Notes: a model not told the origin generated them from the letters alone. A DNA stretch of 51,472 bases from Nemertoderma westbladi (GCA_032718475.1 JAUCBJ010008898.1:1-51472), one strand, 5' to 3'. Numbered from the stretch's first letter, positions 1 through 10,929 are shown. A program made the numbers and translations.

Positions 1-1014
1 TAATTCTTGATCTATGAATGTTCCTGTGCTGCCGGAATCAAGGAGTGCGTTCACTATGTAACTGTGGTGAGTACCATGAATTCTTACTTGCACTACAGGA
101 AATTCTCTGATTCCTACGTTGGAAGTTGGAGCTTTCCAAGAGGGTTGTTTGGCAAAAGTTGTTGGGGGGAACTCATTGGTGGTGTCCTTTTCATAAGTAA
201 GTGCTCGATACACTGCGGTATTGATTAGATAACAGGATTCGTTGGCGTCGGAGAATTCGTCAGTATAGAATCCTTCCATCTCAGACTCCTGATCAGTGTC
301 GTTTACATCACTGAATTGGACATGTAGTTCGGGCTCACTTACCTGACTCTGTTTGTCTCGTTCGAACTCACTGTGTAACAAGATGTGATGTTTCGCGCCA
401 CACTTTGCACACTTTATGTCGGAGTAACAGGTTCGCCGTTGGTGTCCTGGTCTGAGGCAATTATAGCATAACCGCTTGTCCCACACAACTGTACGTCTGT
501 CTACAAGGGAATTCTTTAGAAATTCCGCACACACACTCAAACGGTGGGTCCCGTCGCACAGCGCACAGTTCGGTTTTATGTTACTTACTTTACCTTGGGT
601 AACTTGATGCACTCTCGTTCTTTCTTCGGGTTTTCTTCGGTGCATTCTGTTAGGAGACGGAGGAGGGGTCTTAGCAACCTGTTCTCTCCTATCGTTGTTT
701 CGAGCCTTGTATTTACTTACATCTTTTGAGGTTTTGTCAACGTAGTAAGATCGTTCGGTGTCTTTCCCGCTATCTTCTTCTTGAGAAGCTTGGCTTTCGC
801 CGTCGTCTGTGTAACACACCGGTGTTACTCTTCTCCTAGAAGCGGGTTTCTCACTTACCTTATTTTCCGATGTTTTCTCTCTGGACTGCTTGATGAGTTG
901 TAGTTTTACCTCACCATCTAAGAAGGACATGAGATCCGCCATGGTAGGACTTCGTCGTTGTTGTTCATTCATGTACAACACTTTCTTGTCCCAGGTGTAC
1001 ATACTCCACCCTTT
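1..1014 (-). pseudogene. BEL gag C-terminus (zinc knuckles) and start of pol protease
   Basis: One frame stays open from about 1014 down to base 1 (about 335 codons) and leaves the window. In order it shows a Trp-containing end of the capsid region (KGWSMYTWDKK), a basic Ser/Arg-rich linker, and three metal-binding motifs of the BEL/Pao type: CALCDGTHRLSVC (about 554-516), CYNCLRPGHQRRTC (about 466-425) and CAKCGAKHHILLH (about 411-373). After an acidic spacer comes an aspartic protease start with the catalytic triad LLDSGS near 25-45. The knuckles would bind element RNA in the particle and the protease would mature the polyprotein. Its frame is -1 relative to the upstream gag piece, so the two are joined only by a frameshift. 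The catalytic Asp is present here, unlike in copy 2. Confidence 0.85.
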
Positions 1015-2560
1015 GGTAAAGTAGAGACTACGGCTCCAATAACCATGGAACTCTGATATTCATGAGACTTACCTAACCAGTCCAATTGTCTACAGATTTC
1101 CTGAATTTCATCGGAAAACTCTATAATCCCGCTACTAAGGAAGTGTCGGGGGGCTACTAATTTTGCATACAAATACTTAGCTATGTTATCCTTGTTACCA
1201 TACCTGATGTTTAATGTATCCCAAACTTGTCTTAATCCATCTGGATGTCCAATAAACTTTAACGCCATTAACTTAGGAGGTCCTTCCAAACACTTGATGA
1301 GGAACCTAAGTTTCTCTCCGTTAGATAGCACAGAGTTCTGTATGCTGTCTTTGTAATATTCGTTGAAAGGTAACCATTTCATTTCGTCTCCATTGAATTT
1401 GACGATCTCTCCTACTTTAACCGCTTGGCGGGCTTCTGTTCTAGCCATCTGACGCGTAAAGCTTTCTTGGGCCATCGTGTTATTTAATATCGAATTATCG
1501 GTATCTAAATTTCTCGGATCATTATCAGGTCTATAGGGAATATCATTAACAACAGGTTTATAATCACCCTTAATAGGGTTGGCTATAGGAGTTTCTACTT
1601 CACTAGCAGTATAGATGCGTGTAGGCTCCACACCTTGCGCATGTAATACTTCGGACCTAACAGGTTGACACAATGTTACAGGGGGTATTGGTATGCCCTT
1701 TTGTATATTGACTAATTTGTCGCGTTCCAGCGCGATACTTTGCTGCACTTCTTGCAATTCTGCCCTACCTTCCCTTACGGTTCCCTTAAGCTGGTGGACA
1801 GTCTCCTGCATCTGTCCGAGCAGGAGGTTCATCCCCCGCCGTCCCTCATCTACCCACTCAACCGCCGAAGCGGGAGTCGCCAACATTGTAGCGGGCTGAC
1901 GCGGGACGACGGGAGACAAATCTTTGACTCCTCTCTCAATGCTCAGGACAGGGATATTCGCATGGACTGTGCCACCGGGTACAGGCAGTGTAGTACTGTG
2001 TAAAGGGAATTTAGAGTTAAGCTCTGGAAGTACAGGGGTCTCTAGCACAGAAGTGACTTTGGGAACGACAGGCCTAATTATTTCAGGCTCATCAACTATT
2101 GTAGGTAGTCTTTTGACATGAATAGTTTGGTCTGTAGGTTCTATACTACTTAAGTCTGTGTTAGCTAGTTGTCTTCTAACAGCTGGAGGCAAATCAGGCA
2201 ATTTATGACGGTAAGATGTTTTTCTACGCCTGCTTAGACGAGATCTATTTCCTCCGCCTTCAGGATCGGTGGTTTCGCTTTCCTCCGATGAAGTATAGCC
2301 CTGGCGTTTGGGAGTAGATTTTCTCATCATCTGCATGTGACTAGCAGTTAACTGTTTATTTATGTTGTCTTGCGTCTCTTGCAGATTCTCCAACTCTAGT
2401 TGGGTGGTCTCTTCAGACGCTCTCTGTTCCGCATCTGCCAATGCTATTGCTGCTGCTGCTTTGGCTGCTTCCACTGTCGCTGCAGCATTTGCTTCTGCTA
2501 CTGCCTCTGCCGCTTTCGCTGCCGCTGCCGCTTTCGCTGCCGCTGCCGCTTTTGCTTCTG
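969..2560 (-). pseudogene. BEL gag, middle part with capsid-like domain
   Basis: This frame (about 500 codons; the first acceptable start, GTG at 2474, lies inside the repeat) begins in an Ala/Lys/Glu coiled-coil repeat. It runs through a Pro-rich linker and ends in the capsid-like region of BEL/Pao gag (the DUF1759 type), with FNGDEMKWLPFNEYYKDS near 1340-1400 and the following helical part down to about 1030. It would build the particle shell. At its 3' end it runs into a stop at 969 in the wrong frame, while the true continuation lies in the -1 frame from 1014. At its 5' end it is out of frame with the N-terminal gag piece because of a shift inside the GCx-rich repeat around 2500-2560. Both breaks may be ordinary decay. 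Confidence 0.82.
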
Positions 2561-3844
2561 CCTTTCCACTGCCGCTGCTGCTTTTGCCGCTGCTACTGCC
2601 TTTGCCGCTTCCACTGCCGCTGCCGCTTTTGCCTCTTCTACTGACGCTGCCGCTTTCGCCGCTGCCACTGCCTTTTTGTCCTCTATCCGTTTTTTCTTTA
2701 CTAGTTCTTCTTGGACTCTAGTGAGGCGGAGTTTTTCATCAAATTCAGCTTGATTAGCCGCCAACATTTCAGCATCGATTGAGTCTAACACAAACTGGGT
2801 TCCTTCACTATTGGGGGAAAGTCCAGACAGTCGTCTCCTCAACTCTTCGTCTCCTAGGAATCGCTGATAGTCGGATAGGTAAATGTCGATGGCGTCTCTC
2901 GTTCGTGGTCTCTCTGCGGTCTCTTCGCCTTCCACTCCAGAAAGGGTGGCATCGGTTGGTTCTTCATAAGTTAGTCTCTCAGACAGCTGGGATTTCCACT
3001 GGTCCGTTTCTTGCACTTTGCGACCTACTCGCTGGAACCAAGTCTTAACAGAAACCTGCAGCGACGTGTCCTGTCTTCTTTTGGAAGTTTCCTCAAAGGC
3101 TGATAGGATTATTCTAATACGTAGGGTTCTTTCGCGTACTTGATAAAGCAGCTCTTCCTGCTCTTGAGGTCCTTGGGGTTGTCGAAACAGTTGTTCTTCT
3201 AATCTCTCTAAGGAGCCGAAGAATCCCTGCACATATCCTGCTGCCGACCTCTTCCAATCAGCTGGATCCATCGTATCTTTAGCCACTCCCATCCTGTGTA
3301 TATCTTCCCAAGTAGCCTCGGACAGATCTAACGGGATTCCGGGTCCGGGAAAGTTCCATTGTGACTCGACAATAGACATCAATTCCTCCCTGGCGTATCC
3401 CGCGTAATTATCTTGGGTCGCTCGCTTATTTCTCGCCCAATCAGCTTGATGTTCCTCCACTGCAATCAATATAGTAGTTAGCACTGCGGCAGGAAGGGTG
3501 AGAAGGGGGTCCGAGTAGGCTGTAGCCGCCATCTGCACTCCGCGTTCGGGGGTCAGCTCGACAGTATCCGAACTACTGGAGCTATCTGATCGCTGGGAAC
3601 AAGTTTCTTGACTAGGCTGTTGCTGCTGTGGGACAGCTGCTTCCTGGTTCCGTTTGACTTGGGCCCGAGTACCTATGATGGACCTATGGTGGATTAGCTT
3701 AGGGTCTGATACTACTGGAGGGGTGACCTTTCTTGCAGTAGGAGGTGAACTGAACTCCTTTCTTAATCGCTCTACACTCCTATCTGTGTCACAGATGGTT
3801 GTATCGATTAGACTGTCTGACAGGTTTTGCTGAGTGTCAGACAT
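2498..3844 (-). pseudogene. BEL gag, N-terminal part
   Basis: A 448-codon frame starts at ATG 3844 (MSDTQQNLSDSL). The start is supported because copy 2 has the homologous start at 26350 (MADTEQTLSDSL). The first ~110 residues are Ser/Thr/Pro/Gln-rich and probably disordered; residues ~115-330 are helical and Trp-containing (WNFPGPG motif), conserved in both copies; residues ~380-430 are an Ala/Lys/Glu coiled-coil repeat. The last ~20 residues (Arg/Gln/Lys only) are out-of-frame translation of the same repeat, so the true frame shifts near 2560. I know no specific function for this N-terminal region beyond being part of gag. Confidence 0.82.
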
Positions 3845-3952
3845 GTTTAGCTTTACAGTTGAATGTCTACTGCTATAGTTTCAGTTAAAGCAAGTCTAGT
3901 AATTCAGTATAACCGTTGGCCTAGTACCGTTAATTTATTACAGTATTAGAAT

Positions 3953-4195
3953 ACCGGTATATACTTATAGTATGTATAAGTATTGTAAACTAGGTTTGTC
4001 ACAGAGTACCGGTATATAAATTTAGCACAAATATATATAAATATATAATAGGCCTATCGTGAATACCGGTATACAGCTTACACTGATAGTATATATAAGT
4101 ATAATTATGAACTAGAATTAATTACAGAGTACCGGTATGATTTCAGCTCAAATTTATAGAAATAAATATAATAAGCCTATGGTAAATACCGGTAT
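3953..4195. repeat. two tandem ~115-125 bp units in BEL leader
   Basis: Blocks starting at the ACCGGTAT sites near 3953 and 4066 repeat the same order: ACCGGTAT, a TATAAGTAT stretch, a second ACCGGTAT after ACAGAGT, then AATATAATAAGCCTA-like sequence. The homologous leader in copy 2 (26490-26615) has one unit, so the number changes between copies. Confidence 0.7.
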
Positions 4196-5189
4196 GTCAA
4201 TTATTTTAGAATAATTGAATTTCTGAATATTTAGGGTTACTTGGTTACTCTAACTTACTTTGTTACCGTTATTTAAGCAGTAGTCCAACTGATTTTGAGA
4301 CCTAGTTGTTGTATGGCAGGCCTACTATTTATAAATCGTTTGAGTTGATTTATAATATATATATACCCGTTTAAAATGGGTTTGTCAATATTTGAAATAA
4401 ATGTTATTATTTCTGGGGGTCACTACACAGAAGCTGTGCGCTCTCAGTGAAGTGCTATTTATGGGACACTAAAACTGATAATTCTAATTTACCTAAGTTA
4501 CTTAATACTACAAATTACTTACGATATGGGTGAGATTAAATCTCTTATTAAACACAACAAAAATATTACGTACGAATTTTTAGGGTAATTTTACAGGAAG
4601 TCTACAAACCAGTCTAACAAAGGGTTAGATTTCTGGTTATTACAACGGACAGGGTACTACGGTATTTGAAATAATAAGTAGTAGTAAATATATTGCACTG
4701 TCCAGATAGGAAAATACCACCGCCTGACGACCTATAACCGTATCGCTATAGGTACTACGTTATGTATCACGGAGTGTTCCTACCTAGAAGTTAATAGAGC
4801 TAACGAATGTGCCTATCAACCACTTTACAACACAAATATACTGCCTACACACTAATTACTCTCGGAAAGCACTGTACACTAAACCCTAAATTAGGTACAA
4901 GTACTGGTACAACAAATAATCAGTAGTTAAATATACTTGAACAGTTAAAAGAACCACGGCATCTGCTGGAGTGACCAGAGCACAAAGTCACTAGTCTTGT
5001 CCTACGCCAAGCAGCCCGTATAGTACCGGGGTTAATTTAACTATAACGGTATGTATAACAAGCACAATTACTGTAGGAATAAACTTGGGGACATGAATGT
5101 TGCGAATAATCGCATAAACTCTGAATAATAAATATTACGCTACCCGTACAGAATACTCAAACAAATACAAACCAAAACGCTGGCAGACT

Positions 5190-5700
5190 ACCACCAAGCC
5201 TAAATAAACTACCGTACGTGTAGATTCCGAAATGGTTAGTTAGTATGCGTTCTAACACGGTAGTACGACTTATTCTTTAAGAGGGGATTGACCTTACAGC
5301 ATATGGCTGCCCCAACTTACTAACGGCACTTTATCAGACAACTCCACACACACAGCAATCTCTTCAGACCTAATAATAGCTAGACAACAATCCAGCCTAC
5401 AAAATATCTGAGTAATAACTATTACGGTACCTGAACAGACCACACAAACAAACACAGGCTAAAACGCTGGCAGACTACGATCAAGCCTAAATAAACTACA
5501 GTATGTGCAGATTCCAAAACGGTTAGTTAGTATGCGTTCTAACACGGTAGTACGACTTATTCTTTAAGAGGGGATTGACCTTACAGCATATGGCTGCCCC
5601 AACTTACTAACTGGCACTCTATCGGACAAACTCTACACACGCCGTAATCGCTCCAAACCCAACAACAATCTGACAACAGTCCGGCCTACAATTATCTGAA
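5190..5700. repeat. two tandem ~290 bp units in BEL leader
   Basis: The segment from CCTAAATAAACTACCG near 5200 through ACTTATTCTTTAAGAG and the Cys-codon-free AT/CA stretch is repeated almost exactly from 5487. The leader fragment at 48206-49258 also has two units (near 48330 and 48615); copy 2 has one (27640-27850). Confidence 0.75.
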
Positions 5701-5874
5701 CAATCTGAGCAGACTTACACGTCTTCAGCTCAATATTAACTTACATGTAAATAAAACCGACAGAAATGAGTAAAATCTCAATAAAAAACCAGGGCTGCAG
5801 TCCCTGATTAAATACTAAGACCTACCAGTATACAATAATCAAAATCGAATAATACTAATATACTTATATTGGAA

Positions 5875-6010
5875 GTACCGGTTGGGACAGTTGGGCCTAC
5901 GGACCTACAGAAGTACCGGTTCTGGCAGTTGGACCTACGGACCTACAGCAGTACCGGTTCTGGCAGTTGGGCCTACTGACCTACAGAAGTACCGGTTCAG
6001 GTTTACCGGT
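5875..6010. repeat. 46-bp tandem repeat, three units, in BEL leader
   Basis: Three head-to-tail units carry AGTACCGGTT, CAGTTGG, CCTAC and GACCTACAG. Each has one ACCGGT. A single diverged unit is seen at 49000-49045 in the leader fragment. Confidence 0.8.
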
Positions 6011-6199
6011 TGACCGGTACTTTCAACTTTATTGCTTACTGCAATAAAGTCAATGACTGTTATTGTACGCGCTTTTGAAGACCTTTAGCAGTTTAACCTG
6101 CCAAAATTTATATGTCTTTTGGTTTATAAATCGACTCTAGAAGATGACAATATTTAATACCAATAAACACAACATTAGCAGAAGCCAGCCTAGTGCGCG

Positions 6200-7319
6200 T
6201 CCATTCACCCGCTGGATAATCCCGGGAGACTGGATTCTGTCGGCTTAGATTATTATTGCAGTGAAGCTTACGGTATTGTATTATTCGATTGATCGTTAAT
6301 AATTAATTTCTGACTAATATTATTTACTTTCGGGAAATATTAACAGTTCCTTTAGGACGTGGCGCTCTATCTAAGTAAACAGAGATATGACTTATACTAA
6401 TCACAACGGTAAGTCGGTAAGGCTTATGATTCACGTATGAGGCGCATTCTTTAGGAAATGCTTAGTTATCAGCCACAATCATGCACACTACCGGTAACAC
6501 ACAATACTGCTCACTAACTTGCCGACCGTCAATGAATTTTATCATATATAAAGAAAATAGCAACGGACCAATGTAGTGCTTATCAAATAGCATTAAATTC
6601 AATATACACCACAATAATATAAGTCGCAATCGCTATAAATATAACCCGCCTCTCTAACCTGTAGTGTATCAAGAAAATTGGGAAATTTGGGTTCTTTATA
6701 AACGTTCTCCAAATAATCTTCAATCAACTGATATAAAATAATAACAACAGTAAAAATATTAAGACGGTAGGTTAAGATATGATATGACAATGTACTGATA
6801 TGGACCGATATGTGAGTTGTTATGAACCGATAACAGTCATACGCTCTATAATCTTAAGCCTACTAATGTTTCTTTCTAGAGCCGTTGTTTCTGGCTTAGA
6901 CAGCAATAACAACAAAGTATCAGTAAAAAACTGTAAGACTGAACAATCCCAGTATGATCGGCTCAAAGCCCCACATCGACAGAGAGAATCGCTCTGATTG
7001 GCTGAAGCCAAACAAAGAACCATGCGTCCAATGGCTGTTTCCATTTAAGCAACCAGCTGTTAGATGTCGTAATCTGAATCATCACGGCTAAGCTGTGTAA
7101 AAGTATTTGCCGTATTGCGGGTTTTTTGCCTTACCATGTCCGCTAAAACACGTATATAGCAGAATGACTTTTATGTCCGTTAAAACACCTGTAACGGTAC
7201 CTTGCGGGCGAGGGGAATATATATACAGTTAGAGAACCTTTTTTAGAGTATTCCAGCGCCTGGGGGGAAACTGGATTGCGAAGCAAAGGGGCCAGTTATA
7301 TCCCACAGAAGCTTTTACA
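6200..7319 (-). repeat. 5' LTR of BEL copy 1 (subfamily B)
   Basis: On the minus strand it starts TGTAAAAGCTTC at 7319, matching the starts of the LTRs at 15704, 29352 and (plus strand) 50045. Its inner end lies near the CCCGGGAGA motif at about 6217-6225. It is closest to the LTR at 50045-51150. It carries two copies of a GCGGACAT/ACGGACAT motif near its start, a CCAAT box and a TATATA stretch. The exact inner edge and the primer-binding site are not clear: no convincing TGG-started site was found, so the boundary is good only to about 20 bases. Confidence 0.78.
6994..7008 (-). promoter_or_regulatory. CCAAT (NF-Y type) box in LTR
   Basis: On the minus strand the string AGCCAATCAGAGCGA contains CCAATCAG, the NF-Y consensus core. 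The same string, or a one-base variant of it, is present in all four LTRs (near 15519, 29167 and 50360) although the LTR sequence around it has diverged, which supports function as a promoter element. Confidence 0.6.
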
Positions 7320-7461
7320 ACTGGCCTTAAAGATGCGAATGATCTAGCAAATGTCATGGGTGATAGGGAGTTGTGGCGGTGCAATTTTGTTGACAAGCCG
7401 GCACAGCATTCTTAAAAATGCAGCTGCAATGCAGCATGCCGATCCTAGTAGTAGTAGTGCT
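7320..7461 (+). mobile_element. LINE family 1, 3'-end scrap
   Basis: These ~140 bases match the last part of the LINE at 30578-32355 (ACTGGCCTTAAAGATGCG to the (TAG)n tail), including the end of the reading frame. It is a severely 5'-truncated insertion, and its first base follows directly on the outer end of the LTR at 7319. Confidence 0.85.
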
Positions 7462-8159
7462 ATCGCACAACCGATGTGTGTCGTAGTCGCTTATAATCTG
7501 AAACGCAAGTATTTTGATCTTCAGTTTGAACGTTTTCTTGAATCGTTAAAATTCAGAAGAAAATCAAACCTTTTGAGGAAAGGGGTAGATATTCTAAAAG
7601 ATCTACAGTACATTTAATACATTTCATTGATTTCATGTATTAGGCTACTGTATGTAGGCCTACATCTTCTTTAGCCAAATTAGTGAAACAAGAAAATTTG
7701 AAAACATTTCCGCTGGTATTTCTTAAAGTTTTAACATGGAATCTTAAATAGAACACGGTTGCCATGGTTGCACGTAATTTAGCAATCTGAAGAATACCAG
7801 GTTTAACTTTTTGGTCGAGATTTAATAATTAACTTAAATTTTATATGTAAAGAATTGGATTTTTTTTAAATTTCTTCTTATTGTTGTTTTATAGTGCTTA
7901 TTCATTCTATCTTATAACCTGTACACATACTAATGTATTTATTGTTTTGGTTAGATTCAGTTCTTCTGTAACATCGGTTTTTAGTGAAAACCTGGTATTC
8001 CTCTCGAGATAACGCAACACTAACTATATTTTACCTCGAAATTTGTGGTATTTGTTACCTACTTCTATTAAAGTGTGTTGTTAGCGCTTTTAGAGACTTC
8101 GATAATTTTCAGCGTACAATTTTTATTATCCAAGAAATCTTTGCTGAAGTTTGCCAAAC
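7462..8159. other. no gene seen
   Basis: AT-rich sequence with short random frames only. I see no recognisable element, coding pattern or clear repeat. Confidence 0.5.
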
Positions 8160-8241
8160 GGGATAACATCGGATATCAATCAGCTAGCGCGGGATATGAC
8201 CTGTAATGGGATAACATCGGATATCAATCAGCTAGCGCGGG
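8160..8241. repeat. 34-bp direct duplication
   Basis: GGGATAACATCGGATATC through GCTAGCGCGGG occurs at 8160-8193 and again at 8208-8241 with a 48-base period. Confidence 0.85.
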
Positions 8242-8244
8242 GCA

Positions 8245-8340
8245 AATTCGTTTTTTTTAATTTCACAGAATTAAAAAAAAAACGAATATATTAAATGGCC
8301 CATCAAATTCGTTTTTTTTTTTCGTTTATTTATTTTAGTT
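8245..8340. repeat. A/T foldback hairpin
   Basis: CGTTTTTTTTAATT is followed six bases later by its near-perfect complement AATTAAAAAAAAAACG, a strong inverted repeat. The same CAAATTCG and hairpin pattern recurs at 9255-9310. Confidence 0.7.
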
Positions 8341-8498
8341 TTATTATTTATTTCAGGCGCTGTAACCACTTGGGCACTGGGATTACTTAGTTGTGGGCTA
8401 CGCGTTATCACCCGTATCATAAAGCATTCTCAACAATCGCATAAAGACACCCACTTCATATAAAGTAATGCATGACATGAATGAGTTTATAAATTTAA

Positions 8499-8638
8499 GA
8501 GTTTAATTAATAAAGAGTTTAATTAATAAAGAGTTTAATTAATAAAGAGTTTAATTAATAAAGAGTTTAATTAATAAAGAGTTTAATTAATAAAGAGTTT
8601 AATTAATAAAGAGTTTAATTAATAAAGAGTTTAATTAG
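8499..8638. repeat. 16-bp minisatellite, about 9 units
   Basis: GAGTTTAATTAATAAA is repeated almost without change. The unit contains the palindrome TTAATTAA. Confidence 0.95.
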
Positions 8639-9039
8639 TTTAATTACTTTAAGTACTACCTTGTTTGAATTACACCTTTCCAAAGTTCGCACAATCAACA
8701 CTACAACCATTCACAGGCGTTTCGACTGACTTTGACTTTAACTGTAGTTAGCTTACTTTAAGTAGTGTAGTTACTTTAACTTAAGTTAAAGTGTTTAACT
8801 TTAACTTTGACGGTATCGTTTCACCGTTCTTTCAGATATCGAAATATTATGCGTTCGAGATAATATTACTTGGGTTTCCCTCGCAGAAATCCGCAAATTA
8901 AAATAGTAAATAATAAGTTCATCAAGTGTAATATCTGATTGATCATGATCAGACATACTGTACTACCGGACAGACAGAGAGAGTCAATATCACGTCTAAT
9001 CAAAATAGCGACTATTAAGAATTGGTTTTTGGTTTATTT

Positions 9040-9310
9040 TTTTTCCAGGTTAGAAAAAAATAAACTAATTAAACAAATTTTACCAAACATTTTGTTTTTT
9101 GTTTATTTTTTTCCAATTCGTTTATTCGTTTTTTTTTATTCAGGGAATTGTAAAAAATAAAAACGAAAAAACGAATTTTAACGGCAAATTCGTTTATTCG
9201 TTTTTTTTTATTCAGGGAATTGTAAAAAATAAAAACGAAAAAACGAATTTTAACGGCAAATTCGTTTATTCGTTTTTTTTAATTCTATGAAATTAAAAAA
9301 AAACAAATTG
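9040..9310. repeat. ~75-bp AT-rich tandem repeat with inverted repeats
   Basis: AATTCGTTTATTCGTTTT and AAAACGAAAAAACGAATT form the two arms inside each ~75-base unit, with ATTCAGGGAATTG between. There are about two and a third units. The open plus-strand frame across it (Phe/Lys/Asn-rich) is a result of composition. The last hairpin (9265-9300) mirrors the one at 8250. Confidence 0.75.
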
Positions 9311-9974
9311 GCCCTTCTGGTCCACCATAGGATAGTATTAACAGTTCCGTTTTAGGTGTTGTATTCTAGATAACAGACATGTCTAGGACTTAAAAGGCCC
9401 AAAAAATGTAAGTTTTGGAGAATTTTAATCTAAAACGTATTCAGAGCATTTATAGCGAAATTTGTTCCGAGATTTATGGACAAAAGCATTTTGAAGAAGT
9501 GCACCAAATTTCAACTAATTCGAGTTAAAGTTCATGGAAAAATATCCTTTTCAATGAAAAAATATAGCTATTTAAAGTTCAAGGAACAATTCAAACCTCC
9601 CTGGATGCAGTGGTCTTCTGAAATTATATTCCATATTACAACAAATTTTAATAAAATATTGGTGGAGTAGGCCTAATAGCGTTTGGTGAAAGAAGACAAC
9701 GTTAGCCATTACATACTATGTACAGTGCCATTTTGGGGATAATTTAAAAAAATAATTGCTGTGGCTAGTCATCTTAAGGAGTCATTAGTAGTAGTTGTGT
9801 GAATTTGACTGACTTTTACATTAGAACGTTTTTTATATTAAAATAATCATCCGTTTATATTACCGGTAGTAAAGTTTAATCTGCCTAAACGTTAAATCAT
9901 TAAATATAATATTTTAAATATTCACCGCCACCAATATTGTTACTTCACTGCCACAACCATACAGTATAACAAAT
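9311..9974. other. no gene seen
   Basis: AT-rich non-coding sequence; a 64-codon frame at 9476-9670 has no recognisable feature. Confidence 0.5.
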
Positions 9975-10803
9975 ATCACAGATGTAGTCCTACTGGTAAC
10001 ATAATATATCACAGATTTAGTCCTACTGGTAACATAATATATCACAGATGTAGTCCTACTGGTAACATAATATATCACAGATGTAGTCCTACTGGTAACA
10101 TAATATATCACAGATGTAGTCCTACTGGTAACATAATATATCACAGATGTAGTCCTACTGGTAACATAATATATCACAGATGTAGTCCTACTGGTAACAT
10201 AATATATCACAGATGTAGTCCTACTGGTAACATAATATATCACAGATGTAGTCCTACTGGTAACATAATATATCACAGATGTAGTCCTACTGGTAACATA
10301 ATATATCACAGATGTAGTCCTACTGGTAACATAATATATCACAGATGTAGTCCTACTGGTAACATAATATATCACAGATGTAGTCCTACTGGTAACATAA
10401 TATATCACAGATGTAGTCCTACTGGTAACATAATATATCACAGATGTAGACCTACTGGTAACATAATATATCACAGATGTAGTCCTACTGGTAACATAAT
10501 ATATCACAGATGTAGTCCTACTGGTAACATAATATATCACAGATGTAGTCCTACTGGTAACATAATATATCACAGATGTAGTCCTACTGGTAACATAATA
10601 TATCACAGATGTAGTCCTACTGGTAACATAATATATCACAGATGTATTTCTACTGGTAACATAATATACCACAGATGTAGTCCTACTGGTAACATAATAT
10701 ATCACAGATGTAGTCCTACTGGTAACATAATATATCACAGATGTAGTCCTACTGGTAACATAATATATCACAGATGTAGTCCTACTGGTAACATAATATA
10801 TCA
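9975..10803. repeat. 33-bp minisatellite, about 25 units
   Basis: The unit TAGTCCTACTGGTAAC plus ATAATATATCACAGATG is repeated about 25 times with few variants (for example near 10014, 10449 and 10645). Because 33 is a multiple of three, one minus-strand frame is open throughout and would read an 11-residue repeat, SVIYYVTSRTT. The other frames I read have a stop in every unit. I regard the frame as accidental. Confidence 0.95.
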
Positions 10804-10929
10804 CTTGAAATTAACTTGGTTCTTCTTCAGAGCCGGGATTTCACCCTGGAAAATAAAAAAAATTGAAATTTTAAAAGACTGAGTTTTAATATACTACTAG
10901 GATCGGCATGCTGCATTGCAGCTGCATTT

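Larger units (their letters stand above)
3845..6190 (-). other. long non-coding leader of BEL copy 1
   Basis: About 2.3 kb between LTR and gag has no plausible reading frame and is AT-rich. It is homologous to 26351-28311 in copy 2, to 48206-49258, and at its LTR-proximal end to 51150-51472. The hexamer ACCGGT recurs many times, mostly as TACCGGTAT or GTACCGGTT. It holds three internal tandem duplications, listed separately. A leader this long is unusual for an LTR element; packaging or promoter roles are possible but not shown. Confidence 0.75.
1..7319 (-). mobile_element. BEL/Pao LTR retroelement, copy 1 (5' part, cut by window edge)
   Basis: Reading leftwards from 7319 on the minus strand there is an LTR, a long non-coding leader, a gag frame, three zinc knuckles and the first residues of an aspartic protease, which reaches base 1. 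This order and the motif set are those of BEL/Pao elements. The rest of pol and the 3' LTR lie outside the window. The copy is damaged: one frameshift in an Ala/Lys/Glu repeat near 2500-2560 and one near 1008-1014. It shares gag, leader and protease with the composite element at 14664-29352, but its LTR is clearly diverged from that element's, so the two are different subfamilies rather than recent sisters. Confidence 0.88.

Noticed and set aside
7351-7617. 88-codon plus-strand frame
   Set aside because: Its first third is out-of-frame LINE 3' end and the rest has no recognisable feature.
9914-10804. 296-codon minus-strand frame as a real repeat protein
   Set aside because: It follows from a 33-base unit; composition and lack of any flanking gene structure do not support a gene.
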